Part shown: positions 15,250 through 24,716 of the stretch, piece after piece
Position numbering within the stretch: the first letter of the stretch is position 1
Layout: each line of letters opens with the position of its first letter
Assembly: GCF_900091725.1 (NCBI RefSeq)
Contig: NZ_FMBW01000044.1
Location: forward strand, 496,001 to 560,000
DNA: 64,000 nucleotides
DNA from: Streptomyces sp. DvalAA-43
GTDB taxonomy: Bacteria > Actinomycetota > Actinomycetes > Streptomycetales > Streptomycetaceae
Reading direction: 5' to 3'
The notes under the pieces: model-generated
Databases searched by the model: none
What the model saw: the letters and a program-made list of their open reading frames with translations, nothing else
Told to the model about the DNA's origin: nothing
Translations under genes and position numbers: made by a program

Positions 15250-16551
15250 TCAGGCGGCGGACGGCCGGGACTCCCTGGCCTCCCGCCTGCGCAGCGCGTC
15301 CTCGTCCGTCGCGGAGTCGTAGGTGAGCAGCTTCGGGAGCGCTGCCGTGAGCAGCGCGACCGAGGCCACACAGGCCACGCCCCCGCTCCAGATCGCCGCC
15401 CTGGTCCCCGTCCAGCCCGCCATCGCACCGGCCCGCACCTGACCCAGCTGCGGGCCGACGCTGTACGAGAGCACCTCGATGCCCGCCAGCCGGCCTCGCA
15501 GTTCCTCCGGGATCGTCTGGTTCCAGATCGTGGAGCGGCCCAGGCCGCTGAGCATGTCGCCCGCGCCCGCCACCGCCAGGCAGACCAGCACCAGCCACAC
15601 ATTGCCGAACCACCCGGCCGCCGCGATCGCCAGCCCCCAGACCGCGGCCCCGAACACCACGAACAGCCCGTGCCGCCGCACCCGCGACGTCCAGCCGCTG
15701 GTCAGCCCCAGCACCAGCGAGCCGACCGAGTCCGCGGCGTACATCAGGCCCAGCGACCAGTCGGCGCCCAGGTCGTCCGCCAGGAACGGGAAGATGGCGT
15801 TCGGGAAGGCGAAGAACATCGCGGCCATGTCGACCGCGTACGTCCCCAGCAGCACCGGCCGGCTCCAGGCGTACTTCGCGCCCTCCACGATGCCGCGCAG
15901 CGACGGTTTCGTGTTGTCCCGGGCGGGCGGCGCGGGCGCCAGACGCAGACACAGGAGCACGGAGGCGGCGAAGGTGGCCACCGTGACCGTGTACGCCGTG
16001 GCGTGCCCGGCGTAGGCGACCACCAGCCCCGCCACCGCCGGGCCGGTGATCGCGCCGAACTGCCAGCGCAACGAGTTCAGCGCGGCGGCCGCGGTCAGCT
16101 GCTCGTGCGGCACGATCCGGGCCATCAGGGAGTCCAGCGCGGGCCGCTGGAGCCCGGAGAGCGCGGAGACCCCGGCCGCCACCAGATAGAGCGGCCAGAG
16201 CAGCGGGGTGGGCAGCGCCGCGTTGACCAGGAGCACCAGGGCGAGCAGCCCCAGCCCCGCCTCGGTGCCCAGGATCACCTTCCGGCGGTCCACGGCGTCC
16301 GCGAGCGCCCCGCCGTACAGGCCGAAGACGATCAGCGGCACCAGCTCGACCGCGCCCATCACGCCGACGGCCAGCGGCGAACCCGTCAGCTCCTTGATCT
16401 GGAGCGGCAGCGCGATCATCGCCATGAAGCTGCCGAAGTACGTCACCAGGCCCTGGACCCACAGCAGCCGGAAATCGGCGGAGGAGCGCAGGGGCGAGAG
16501 GTCGGGCAGCAGGGCGGCCAGCCGGGCGGCCGGGGACGGAGCAGTGGTCAC
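15250..16551 (-). CDS. MFS transporter, EntS/MFS_3-like exporter
   Basis: A 433-residue integral membrane protein with about twelve helices. The motif-A loop is GGALADAVDRRKV after helix 2. Overall it resembles enterobactin-exporter-like and macrolide-efflux-like MFS_3 proteins (SSADFRLLWVQGLVTYFGSFM, GPAVAGLVVAYAG). It starts at GTG 16551. It is convergent with the small-protein gene. Although siderophore export is possible for this family, no iron box is visible in front of it, so a general drug or metabolite exporter is equally likely. Confidence 0.85.
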   Translation of the reverse strand: MTTAPSPAARLAALLPDLSPLRSSADFRLLWVQGLVTYFGSFMAMIALPLQIKELTGSPLAVGVMGAVELVPLIVFGLYGGALADAVDRRKVILGTEAGLGLLALVLLVNAALPTPLLWPLYLVAAGVSALSGLQRPALDSLMARIVPHEQLTAAAALNSLRWQFGAITGPAVAGLVVAYAGHATAYTVTVATFAASVLLCLRLAPAPPARDNTKPSLRGIVEGAKYAWSRPVLLGTYAVDMAAMFFAFPNAIFPFLADDLGADWSLGLMYAADSVGSLVLGLTSGWTSRVRRHGLFVVFGAAVWGLAIAAAGWFGNVWLVLVCLAVAGAGDMLSGLGRSTIWNQTIPEELRGRLAGIEVLSYSVGPQLGQVRAGAMAGWTGTRAAIWSGGVACVASVALLTAALPKLLTYDSATDEDALRRREARESRPSAA

Positions 16552-16623
16552 AGAGGGCCATGTTCCGGCGCCGCCGGGTGGAGCCGCAACGCAATATTCC
16601 GCACCGTCACCGGCCCCGCACCG

Positions 16624-17226
16624 TCACCAGCGGGCCGGGGGCGGCGCCGTCAGCTGATCGGCCAGCCGGGACAGCCGGTCCCGGAAGCCGCGGCGGCCGC
16701 GCGGCGCGGGGGCGCTGTTCTCCCCGGCCGCCGCGCTCACCAGATGCTGCACGGTGTCCAGGTCCACGTCGTCGGCGCCGGTCACCGCGAGCGTCTCGTG
16801 GGCCAGCCCGCACACCTCCGGGTCCCCGTCGTTCAGCGAGAGGACCGTCGCCCCGGCGCGCCGCGCGTCGTGCACCCGCTCCAGCAGCCCCGCGCCGGGC
16901 CGCTCCGGGGCCACCAGGAGCAGCGTCTCGCCCCGCCCGGCCGCCTCGATCCTGCCCAGGCCGACGGCCAGATGCGCGGGGCCGCCCGGCTCCACCCGGT
17001 GGCGCACCAGGGTGGGGGCCAGCTCCGGCAGCCCGGACCAGGTGGACTCGTCGACCAGATGGGCCGCCAGATGCCAGGGCTCGTACGCCGCCGTCCCCAC
17101 CAGCAGCAGACCGCCGCCGTGCGGGACCACGGACGACCTCAGCGTTCCGGCGAACCGCCGGGTCGCGGCGGGCCACTCGGTCCCGGCGAGCACTTCACGG
17201 AGCAGGGCGACGCGTACGGCATCCAT
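16624..17226 (-). CDS. Conserved hypothetical protein, possible SIS-like fold
   Basis: A 200-residue soluble protein of unknown function. The middle (GETLLLVAPERP, then ARRAGATVLSLNDGDPEVCGLAHETLAV) resembles the sugar-isomerase (SIS) Rossmann-like pattern of a strand, a helix and an ALVVS-like strand. The last 30 residues are Arg/Pro rich with RRGFRDRLSRLADQLT. It is divergent from the F420 reductase gene across 119 bases. No catalytic motif is visible; the SIS link is only suggestive. Confidence 0.6.
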   Translation of the reverse strand: MDAVRVALLREVLAGTEWPAATRRFAGTLRSSVVPHGGGLLLVGTAAYEPWHLAAHLVDESTWSGLPELAPTLVRHRVEPGGPAHLAVGLGRIEAAGRGETLLLVAPERPGAGLLERVHDARRAGATVLSLNDGDPEVCGLAHETLAVTGADDVDLDTVQHLVSAAAGENSAPAPRGRRGFRDRLSRLADQLTAPPPARW

Positions 17227-17345
17227 GGCCCGGCATCATGCCCCAGGACCCGTGCCCGGCACCGGGGAACGGCTCCGGACCAGCCGAACGGGGAACGAGG
17301 GGTGACCTCGGGTCCCGACCCGTGGCGGGCAGTAATGTCGGAGCC

Positions 17346-18056
17346 ATGACTACGCATGGCAGTGACAGCGCGGCGAAGCCCCCCGCCAAGGACCCCTGGG
17401 ACCTCCCCGACGTCTCCGGGCTGACCGTCGGTGTGCTCGGCGGCACCGGCCCCCAGGGACGCGGCCTCGCCTACCGGTTCGCCCGCGCCGGACAGCAGGT
17501 GATCATCGGCTCCCGGGCCGCCGACCGCGCGCGGAGCGCCGCCGAGGAGCTGGGCCACGGCGTCGAGGGCACGGACAACGCGGAGTGCGCACGCCGCAGC
17601 GACATCGTGATCGTCGCCGTGCCGTGGGACGGCCACGCCAAGACCCTGGAGTCGCTGCGCGAGGAACTCGCGGGCAAGCTCGTCGTCGACTGCGTCAACC
17701 CGCTCGGCTTCGACAAGAAGGGCGCCTACGCGCTGAAGCCCGAGGAGGGCAGCGCCGCCGAGCAGGCCGCCGCCCTGCTCCCGGAGTCCCGGGTCACCGC
17801 CGCCTTCCACCACCTCTCGGCGGTGCTGCTCCAGGACGAGGCGATCGAGGAGATCGACACCGATGTGCTGGTGCTGGGCGAGGCCCGTGCCGACACCGAC
17901 CTCGTACAGGCCCTGGCGGGCCGGATCCCCGGTATGCGCGGCGTCTTCGCCGGGCGGCTGCGCAACGCGCACCAGGTCGAGTCGCTGGTCGCCAACCTGA
18001 TCTCGGTCAACCGCCGCTACAAGGCCCACGCGGGGCTCCGTACCACCGACGTCTGA
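17346..18056 (+). CDS. F420:NADPH oxidoreductase
   Basis: A 236-residue enzyme exchanging hydride between NADPH and coenzyme F420. The Rossmann dinucleotide motif GVLGGTGPQGRGLAYRFA is at about residues 29-46, with IIGSR supplying the NADP-phosphate contacts (Ser, Arg) at the end of strand 2. Family features VVDCVNPLGFDKKG and FHHLSAVLL follow. CGGAG precedes the ATG. It would maintain reduced F420 for F420-dependent enzymes such as the flavin/F420-like oxidase family seen at 43.7 kb, which is inference. Confidence 0.92.
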   Translation: MTTHGSDSAAKPPAKDPWDLPDVSGLTVGVLGGTGPQGRGLAYRFARAGQQVIIGSRAADRARSAAEELGHGVEGTDNAECARRSDIVIVAVPWDGHAKTLESLREELAGKLVVDCVNPLGFDKKGAYALKPEEGSAAEQAAALLPESRVTAAFHHLSAVLLQDEAIEEIDTDVLVLGEARADTDLVQALAGRIPGMRGVFAGRLRNAHQVESLVANLISVNRRYKAHAGLRTTDV

Positions 18057-18063
18057 GCCGGAC

Positions 18064-18115
18064 CCGCTCCCGGGCCCACCACCGCGTCCGGGCCCGAGCC
18101 GCTCCCGGGCCCACC
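18064..18115 (+). repeat. 17-bp direct repeat in intergenic space
   Basis: CCGCTCCCGGGCCCACC occurs at 18064-18080 and again at 18099-18115, 35 bases apart. Each copy contains the palindrome CCCGGGCCC-like core, so each could pair with the other; probably part of the terminator of the F420 reductase gene. Confidence 0.6.
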
Positions 18116-18187
18116 CTGCGGCGAGCGGAAAGGGGCATGGGGGACACTGGACGGGACCGTGCACCACCCCGACAGGAGCCGCCCCTC

Positions 18188-18361
18188 ATGCCCCGCCTCG
18201 CTCTCTACGCCATCGCCGTCTGCGTCCTGGCCGTCGTCGCGGCCGTGATCTCGTTCGTCCAGGGCAGCCTGCTCGGGATCGTGTGGGTGCTGCTGGCCGG
18301 GCTCTCGTCGAACATGGCGTGGTTCTACCTGCGCCGGCAGCGCGCGCGGACCGCGGAATGA
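18188..18361 (+). CDS. Small membrane protein
   Basis: A 57-residue protein with two hydrophobic helices (LYAIAVCVLAVVAAVISFV and LLGIVWVLLAGLSSNMAWFYL) and a basic C-terminus RRQRARTAE. AGGAG lies eight to nine bases before the ATG. It is convergent with the site-2 protease gene. Function unknown. Confidence 0.7.
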   Translation: MPRLALYAIAVCVLAVVAAVISFVQGSLLGIVWVLLAGLSSNMAWFYLRRQRARTAE

Positions 18362-18403
18362 GCCGGGGCCCCGCGGCTCCTGCGGGCCGGGACTCCGCAG
18401 CGC

Positions 18404-19210
18404 CTAAGGGCTGACCGCGCAGACCGGGTACTCCCCGTTCCCGTTCTCCCAGAAGCGGTACGCGGCCCGGCCGCACTCCGTCTCCAGCCCGCTCACTCCC
18501 AGGGAATCCAGCACACCGCGGACCACGTCGAAGAAGACGTGGTTGATCTCCGGGATCCACAGCACACCGAACACCGCCAACAGCCCGAACTGCGCGAACG
18601 GCTCCACCCGGCGCCGGATCCGGTACGACAGCCAGGGCTCGATCACCCCGTACCCGTCCAGCCCCGGGACCGGCAGGAAGTTCAGGATCGCCGCAGTGAC
18701 CTGGAGCAGGGCCAGGAACGCCAGCGCGTACCGGAACTCCCTCGGGACGCCGCCCAGCGCGTGCAGCCAGAACGGCGCCGTGCACACCAGCGCGAACAGC
18801 ACGTTCGTCAGCGGGCCCGCCGCCGAGATCAGGCTGTGCCGCCAGCGCCCGCGGATCCGTCCCCGCTCGATGAAGACGGCCCCGCCGGGCAGACCGATAC
18901 CGCCCATGATCACGAACAGCACCGGCAGCACGATGCTGAGCAGGGCATGGGTGTAGGCGAGCGGATTGAGGGTGAGATACCCCTTCGCGCCGACCGAGAT
19001 GTCCCCGCTGTGCAGCGCGGTACGGGCGTGCGCGTACTCGTGCAGGCAGAGCGAGACCACCCACGCCGCCGTCACGAAGACGAAGACCGCGAGTCCGTAG
19101 GGATGTCCGGTGCCCGTCCACACCGCCCATCCCGACACCGCCGCCACGGCGACGATCCCGAGGAAGACCGGGCTGATCCGCCGGTCGCTGCGGGCTGCTG
19201 CGGTGGTCAT
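18404..19210 (-). CDS. Site-2 protease family (M50) membrane metalloprotease
   Basis: A 268-residue intramembrane zinc protease. HExxH appears as LHEYAHA in a membrane helix (about residue 57) and the third ligand motif as NFLPVPGLDGYG, the family's N-x-PxPxLDG. About five or six membrane segments. Such small M50 proteins cleave membrane-bound substrates such as anti-sigma factors; the substrate here is unknown and no anti-sigma gene is adjacent. I start at the ATG at 19210; in-frame starts further upstream lengthen it without membrane logic. The C-terminus has three Cys/aromatic residues (ETECGRAAYRFWE). Confidence 0.9.
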   Translation of the reverse strand: MTTAAARSDRRISPVFLGIVAVAAVSGWAVWTGTGHPYGLAVFVFVTAAWVVSLCLHEYAHARTALHSGDISVGAKGYLTLNPLAYTHALLSIVLPVLFVIMGGIGLPGGAVFIERGRIRGRWRHSLISAAGPLTNVLFALVCTAPFWLHALGGVPREFRYALAFLALLQVTAAILNFLPVPGLDGYGVIEPWLSYRIRRRVEPFAQFGLLAVFGVLWIPEINHVFFDVVRGVLDSLGVSGLETECGRAAYRFWENGNGEYPVCAVSP

Positions 19211-19415
19211 CGGCGAACTCCTGACGGGTGGCCGGAAAGGGAACGGCACGACGGGCGGCGAGAGCGACCGTACCGCCGACACGGCATAAACGTCTCGCGT
19301 CGGGGCGGTGGTTCCGTGAAGGGTGGGGGCATGACGACTCGACCCGGAGTACGGCTCACAGGGGATCGGCCGGACGTGTGTGCCCATCACCATCCCGGTC
19401 GCGGAGAATAGGCCG

Positions 19416-22400
19416 GTGCGCTACTGCATCCTCGGAACGACCCGGGCACTCCGCGACGACGGCACGGCCGTCCCCCTCGGCGGGGCGCGGCTGCGCGCCC
19501 TGCTCACCGTCCTCGCCCTGCGCCCCGGCCGCACCGTCCCGGCCGCCGTGCTCGTCGACGAGGTGTGGGACGGCGAGCCGCCGGCCGACGCGGTGGGCGC
19601 CCTCCAGGCGCTCGTCGGCCGGCTCCGGCGGGCCGTCGGCCATGACGCGGTGGTCTCGGCGGACAGCGGCTACCGGCTGGCCGCCGAGCCGGACGCCGTC
19701 GACCTGCACCGCTTCGAGCGGCTCGCGGGGGAGGGCGCGCGGGCGCTGGAGGAGGGCGACGCGGCGAAGGCCGGGGCCGTGCTCGACGACGCGCTCGGCC
19801 TGTGGCGCGGTCCGGTCCTGGCCGATCTGCCCGACCGCGGTGCCGCCGTCCCCCGCTGGGAGGCCCGGCGCCTGGACGCCCGCCGCAACCGCCTCCGCGC
19901 GGAACTCGCGCTCGGCCGCGCGGACGAGGCCCTGCCCGAACTGGTCGCCCTGTGCACCGAGCACCCGATGGACGAACCCCTCCAGGCGCTCCGGCTGCGG
20001 GCCCTGCGCGACGCCGGACGCACCGCGCAGGCCCTGGCCGCCTACGACGAGGTGCGCACCGTGCTCGCCGACCGCCTCGGCACCGACCCCGGACCCGAGC
20101 TGCGCGCGCTCCACGCCGAGCTGCTCCGCCAGGACCCGGTCCGCCCCGCCGCCCCGGCCGTCCCGCCCCCGCCCGCCCCCGCCGCACCAAGGGGCAACCT
20201 CCGGGCCCGGCTCACCAGCTTCGTCGGGCGCGAGGGCGAGATCGACGCCCTGCGCGAAGACCTCTCGCACGCCCGGCTGGTCACTCTCCTGGGCCCCGGA
20301 GGCGCGGGCAAGACCCGGCTCTCCCAGGAGACCGCCGAATCCGTCGCGCCCGCCTGGCCGGACGGCGTCTGGCTCGCCGAACTCGCCCCCGTCGACGACC
20401 CCGACGCGGTACCGGAGGCCGTGCTCACCGCGCTCGGCGCCCGCGAGACCGTGCTGCGCGGCGCCGGCGCCGAGGAGCTCAGGGTCGCCGAGGGAAACGC
20501 GAACGATCCCCTCGCACGCCTCACCGAGCACTGCTCCCGGCGCCGCATGCTGCTGCTCCTGGACAACTGCGAACATCTCGTCGGCGCCGCCGCCGCCCTC
20601 GCCGACCACCTGCTCGCCCACTGCCCGCACCTCACCGTGCTCGCCACCAGCCGGGAACCCCTCGGCGTACCGGGCGAGTTCGTCCGCCCCGTCGAGCCGC
20701 TGCCCGACGCGATGGCGCTGCGCCTGTTCGCCGAACGCGGCGCCGCCGCCCGGCCCGGCTTCCGGACCGACGCCGACGAGGAGACCGCGGCCGCCGCGGC
20801 GGAGATCTGCCGCCGCCTCGACGGCCTGCCGCTCGCCATCGAGCTCGCCGCCGCCCGGCTGCGGATGCTCACCCCGCGCCAGATCGCCGACCGGCTCGAC
20901 GACCGGTTCCGCCTGCTCACCAGCGGGGCCCGTACCGTACTGCCCCGCCAGCAGACCCTGCGCGCCGTCGTCGACTGGTCCTGGGACCTCCTCGACGAAC
21001 CCGAACGCGCGGTGCTGCGCCGGCTCTCCGTCTTCGCGGGCGGCTGCACCCTGACCGCGGCCGAGGCGGTCTGCGCGGACGGGCCGGACCAGGCGCCCGA
21101 GGCCGCCGGGCTGCTCGGCTCCCTCGTCGACAAGTCGCTGGTCGTCGCCGCACCCGCCGAGGACGGCGAGATGCGCTACCGGCTGCTGGAGACCGTCGGC
21201 GAGTACGCCGCCGCCCGGCTCGACGAGGCGGCGGAGCGGGCCCCCGTGGTCCGGCGCCACCAGGTGTTCTTCCGGGAGCTGGTCCGTACCGCGGAACCCC
21301 GGCTCCGTGGCGCCGGACAACGCTCCGCCATCGCGCTCCTCCAGCGCGAGTACGAGAACATCCGCACCGCCCTGCGCCACGCCGTCGCCGCCCGCGACGA
21401 GCAGGAGACCCTCTGCATGGTGCTCTCGCTGTGCTGGTACTGGCAGATGCGCGACCTGGTCAGCGACGCGCTGCACTGGTCCGACGCCGCCGCCACGCTG
21501 GGCCCCGACCCCTTCGCCCCGCCCGCCGAGCCCGCGCCCTCGATCCACGAACGCTGCACCGAGGCACCCCCGCCCATGGGGCCCGAGCTGCTCCAGGAGG
21601 CACGCCGCCAGGCGGGCCTGATCCGGCTGGTCAGCATGGACCACGCCGCGGAGCGGTGGACCGACGAGGCGAGCATGGCCCGGCTGCGGGTCATCGCGGA
21701 CACCTACCGGGCCGGCCAGCCGCAGACCTGCCGGATCCCGGCGTCGCTCTGGTTCTTCGCGGTCATGCTCGTCGGCGAGACCGGCAGGCTGCGCGAGCTG
21801 CTGGACGAGACGGTCCGCGCCTGCCGGGACTTCGGCTACGTGTGGGAACTCGCCGCGGCCCTCCAGATGCGGGCCAACGTGCTGGCCAACCGGCCCGAGT
21901 GGGCGGGCGACGCGCGCACCGACGCCGACGAGAGCGTGGAGCTCTTCCGCCGGCTCGGTGACGACTGGGGCGTCGCCGAAGCGCTCTCGGCGCGGGGCGA
22001 GGCCCACGAGCGGCGCGGCGAGTACGCGCGCGCCGCCGAGGACTTCCAGGTCGCCATCGGCTACGCGGAGAAGCTGGGCGCACCCTCCCAGGTGGCGGTC
22101 CTGCGCACCAGATACGCGGCCGTGCTCACCGAGATGGGCCGGGGCGCCGAGGGCGAGACGATCCTGCGCGAGGTGGTCGCCGGGCGGCACGACAGCAGGT
22201 CCATCGCCCGGCTCCATCTGGCCATGTGGCTGGGACGCACCGACCGCACCGGCGAGGCGCGCGAGCAACTCGACGTGCTGCGCGGGGAGTTCCAGTCCGA
22301 GACCATGGCGATCTTCGAAGGGGTCGTGCTGGGCGCGATGGCCTGGCTGGACAACCAGGACGGGCTGTACACGGAGGCCCTGACCCTGGGGCTGGTCGCG

Positions 22401-22718
22401 CTGGAGCGGTCCCACGACCGGCTGTCGCAGTTGGTGGCCCCGCAGATGTCCGTCATCGGTCTCGTCTCCGTCGCCCGCTCGCTGGCCGGCATCGGCGGCG
22501 AGCGCCGGGCCACGACCGCGGCCCGGTTGCTGGGGGCCGGCCGGCCTCTGCTGCCCCCGGGCCACGTACCGACGGCGATGGAACGGGACGACTGGGCACG
22601 GGCGGAGGAACTGGCCGTCGCCGTACTGGGCCGGGCCGCCTACGAGACCGTCTACGCCGAGGGCGGCGGCCTCCGTCTGGAGGAGGCCACCGCCCTCGTG
22701 GACGCGTACCGGGAATGA
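19416..22718 (+). CDS. AfsR/SARP-type regulator with BTAD, NB-ARC and TPR domains
   Basis: A 1100-residue STAND regulator. Domains in order: winged-helix DNA-binding domain (residues about 1-90), bacterial transcriptional activation domain BTAD (95-240), NB-ARC ATPase with P-loop LLGPGGAGKTRLSQE (about 283-297), Walker B LLLLDNCEHL and sensor ATSREPLG, winged-helix linker, then TPR-like helices to the end. Proteins like this sense a signal with the TPR part and activate secondary metabolism or transport genes. I start at GTG 19416 (VRYCILGTTRAL) because GGAG lies seven bases upstream. The convergent DrrAB-like exporter may be a target, which is inference. Confidence 0.92.
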   Translation: MRYCILGTTRALRDDGTAVPLGGARLRALLTVLALRPGRTVPAAVLVDEVWDGEPPADAVGALQALVGRLRRAVGHDAVVSADSGYRLAAEPDAVDLHRFERLAGEGARALEEGDAAKAGAVLDDALGLWRGPVLADLPDRGAAVPRWEARRLDARRNRLRAELALGRADEALPELVALCTEHPMDEPLQALRLRALRDAGRTAQALAAYDEVRTVLADRLGTDPGPELRALHAELLRQDPVRPAAPAVPPPPAPAAPRGNLRARLTSFVGREGEIDALREDLSHARLVTLLGPGGAGKTRLSQETAESVAPAWPDGVWLAELAPVDDPDAVPEAVLTALGARETVLRGAGAEELRVAEGNANDPLARLTEHCSRRRMLLLLDNCEHLVGAAAALADHLLAHCPHLTVLATSREPLGVPGEFVRPVEPLPDAMALRLFAERGAAARPGFRTDADEETAAAAAEICRRLDGLPLAIELAAARLRMLTPRQIADRLDDRFRLLTSGARTVLPRQQTLRAVVDWSWDLLDEPERAVLRRLSVFAGGCTLTAAEAVCADGPDQAPEAAGLLGSLVDKSLVVAAPAEDGEMRYRLLETVGEYAAARLDEAAERAPVVRRHQVFFRELVRTAEPRLRGAGQRSAIALLQREYENIRTALRHAVAARDEQETLCMVLSLCWYWQMRDLVSDALHWSDAAATLGPDPFAPPAEPAPSIHERCTEAPPPMGPELLQEARRQAGLIRLVSMDHAAERWTDEASMARLRVIADTYRAGQPQTCRIPASLWFFAVMLVGETGRLRELLDETVRACRDFGYVWELAAALQMRANVLANRPEWAGDARTDADESVELFRRLGDDWGVAEALSARGEAHERRGEYARAAEDFQVAIGYAEKLGAPSQVAVLRTRYAAVLTEMGRGAEGETILREVVAGRHDSRSIARLHLAMWLGRTDRTGEAREQLDVLRGEFQSETMAIFEGVVLGAMAWLDNQDGLYTEALTLGLVALERSHDRLSQLVAPQMSVIGLVSVARSLAGIGGERRATTAARLLGAGRPLLPPGHVPTAMERDDWARAEELAVAVLGRAAYETVYAEGGGLRLEEATALVDAYRE

Positions 22719-22728
22719 ACCCGCCGGG

Positions 22729-23583
22729 TCAGGACTTCTTGCGGAACTTGGAGACCGCGAGCGGGGCCATCACCGCGGTGATGACCACGGTCCAGCCGAG
22801 CGTCACCAGGACCGAGTGGGCGAGCGGGCCGCCCATCATCAGGGCCCGTGCGGCGTCGGCCAGGTTGGACAGCGGGTTGTAGTCGGTGAATGTCTGGAGC
22901 CAGCCGGGCATCGTCTTCGTCGGGGCGAAGATCGAGGAGCCGAACTGGAGGGGCATCAGCACCAGCATCCCCATTCCCTGAACCGCCTGGGCGGTCTTCA
23001 TGGTCAGCCCGAGCAGGATGAAGATCCACATGATGGCGGCGCCGAACGCGGCCGACAGCGCGATCGCCCCGAGCAGCCCGAGCACCGACTCCTGGAGCTC
23101 CATGCCGAGCGCGAAGCCCATGGCCAGCAGGATGAGCGTGGCGACCATCATCCGGCCCAGCTCGACCACGATCTTCGCGATGAGCACCGAGGAACGGGCG
23201 ATCGGCATCGTCCGGAACCGGTCCATGACGCCCTTGCGGAAGTCGTCGTTGACACCGGAACCGACCGCCATGGCGATGTTCATGCCCATCATCGCCATCA
23301 GGCCGGGTATCAGGTAGTTCAGATACTCCTGCCGGCCGCCGCCCATGCTGCCGCCGACCGATCCGCCGAAGACGTACACGAACAGCAGCGTGAAGATGAT
23401 CGGCATCAGGAGCGCGTCGAACATCGACTCCGGATCCTTCTTGATCTGGAGCAGGTTGCGCCGCACCAGCGCCCCGATGTGGCGCAGATTGTTCCGCAGC
23501 CCGATCCGGCCCTCGTCGTGGACCGGCTTCGCCCGGCCGGACCCGGTGGGCGTGGACGTGGGGGTCAGAGTCGCCGTGCTCAT
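22729..23583 (-). CDS. ABC-2 type exporter permease, DrrB family
   Basis: A 284-residue membrane protein with six predicted helices and the ABC-2 pattern (RNLLQIKKDPESMFDALLMPIIF, PGLMAMMGMNIAMAV, DRFRTMPIARSSVL). The ATG overlaps the stop of the ATPase gene as ATGA. Together they form a daunorubicin-resistance-type efflux pump. Its 3' end lies 11 bases from the convergent AfsR-like gene. Confidence 0.92.
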   Translation of the reverse strand: MSTATLTPTSTPTGSGRAKPVHDEGRIGLRNNLRHIGALVRRNLLQIKKDPESMFDALLMPIIFTLLFVYVFGGSVGGSMGGGRQEYLNYLIPGLMAMMGMNIAMAVGSGVNDDFRKGVMDRFRTMPIARSSVLIAKIVVELGRMMVATLILLAMGFALGMELQESVLGLLGAIALSAAFGAAIMWIFILLGLTMKTAQAVQGMGMLVLMPLQFGSSIFAPTKTMPGWLQTFTDYNPLSNLADAARALMMGGPLAHSVLVTLGWTVVITAVMAPLAVSKFRKKS

Positions 23584-24593
23584 GCCGCGACCTCCTCGGG
23601 GATCGTGTCGGTGGCGGAAGCGGACTTCTCACCGGTGATGGCCAGGAACACCTCGTCCAGGCTGGGCAGTGCGGTGGCGACGTGCGCCAGCGGGAAGCCC
23701 CGGGTGCCGAGCAGACCGATGACGGACGTCAGCTGCTCGTCGCTGAGGATCGGGACGTACAGCAGCCCCTCGTCCGGGACGGCCTGAGCTCCCGCGACAC
23801 CGTCCAGACCGGCCTCCCTGATGGCCTGCGCCATCGCGGCCAGCTGGGCCGGGTCCGAGGGCCGGAGCTGGAGGGTGCGGCCGCCGACCTTCGCCTTCAG
23901 CTCGTCGACCCCGCCGCGGGCGATGATCTTTCCCTTGTCGATGACGGTCAGCTCGTTGGCGAGCTGCTCGGCCTCTTCCATGTACTGGGTGGTGAGCAGC
24001 ACGGTCGCCCCCTCCGCGACCATCCGCTGCACCTCGTCCCAGACCTCGTTGCGGGTCCGGGGGTCCAGCCCCGTCGTCGGCTCGTCCAGGTACAGGACGG
24101 CCGGGCTGCCGATCATCGAGGCGGCCAGGTCGAGCCGGCGCCGCATGCCGCCGGAGTAGTCCATCGCGGCCTTCCGGGCCGCTTCGGTGAGCGAGAAGCG
24201 CTCCAGCAGCTCGTCCGCGCGGGCCCGCGCGGTCTTGCGGGGCAGATCGAGCAGCCGCCCGATCATGTAGAGGTTCTCCCAGCCGGAGAGCTTCTCGTCG
24301 ACCGAGGCGTACTGCCCGGTCAGGCCGATGGTCCGGCGCAGCTGCCGGGGCTGCTTCACCACGTCGTAACCCGCCACGGTGGCATGTCCGGCGTCGGGGA
24401 CGATCAGGGTGGAGAGGCAGCGTACGAGGGTGGTCTTCCCGGCGCCGTTGGGGCCGAGCACACCGAGCACGGTGCCTTCGCGGACATCGAGGTCCACGCC
24501 GTCCAGAGCCTTGGTCGAGCCGTAGTGCTTGACCAGCCCCCGGACCTCTACGGCGTTCGCGCCGCTCCTGGGGTTCTTGTCGATTCGCGTCAT
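23580..24593 (-). CDS. ABC exporter ATP-binding protein, DrrA family
   Basis: A 337-residue ATPase. Walker A GPNGAGKTTL, Q-loop GLTGQYASVDE, signature YSGGMRRRLDLA, Walker B VLYLDEPTTGLD, H-loop as Q in LLTTQYMEEAEQL, as in DrrA proteins. The C-terminal DUF4162-like domain ends LDEVFLAITGEK, also DrrA-like. I use ATG 24593 (MTRIDKNPRSG); two in-frame starts up to 24623 exist and none has a strong ribosome binding site. Drives export with the downstream permease. Confidence 0.93.
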   Translation of the reverse strand: MTRIDKNPRSGANAVEVRGLVKHYGSTKALDGVDLDVREGTVLGVLGPNGAGKTTLVRCLSTLIVPDAGHATVAGYDVVKQPRQLRRTIGLTGQYASVDEKLSGWENLYMIGRLLDLPRKTARARADELLERFSLTEAARKAAMDYSGGMRRRLDLAASMIGSPAVLYLDEPTTGLDPRTRNEVWDEVQRMVAEGATVLLTTQYMEEAEQLANELTVIDKGKIIARGGVDELKAKVGGRTLQLRPSDPAQLAAMAQAIREAGLDGVAGAQAVPDEGLLYVPILSDEQLTSVIGLLGTRGFPLAHVATALPSLDEVFLAITGEKSASATDTIPEEVAA

Positions 24594-24642
24594 GCGGACC
24601 ATCAGACCAGCCGCCACCGACAACCCACCGACAGCGGGCCGA

Positions 24643-24673
24643 CAGCCCGCCGATGGGGGATGTCGGCGGGCTG
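24643..24673 (-). terminator. Terminator after panB
   Basis: An 11-bp perfect stem (CAGCCCGCCGA with TCGGCGGGCTG) and nine-base loop lie 44 bases past the panB stop, between panB and the DrrA-like gene, both leftward. No U-tract. Confidence 0.75.
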
Positions 24674-24716
24674 CCGGTGGTGCGGGCAGTGGCTCAGATG
24701 GAACGAACCGGTGGAG

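Noticed and set aside
19356..22565. 1069-codon minus-strand frame opposite the AfsR-like gene
   Set aside because: Shadow frame; the plus strand holds clear BTAD and NB-ARC motifs.
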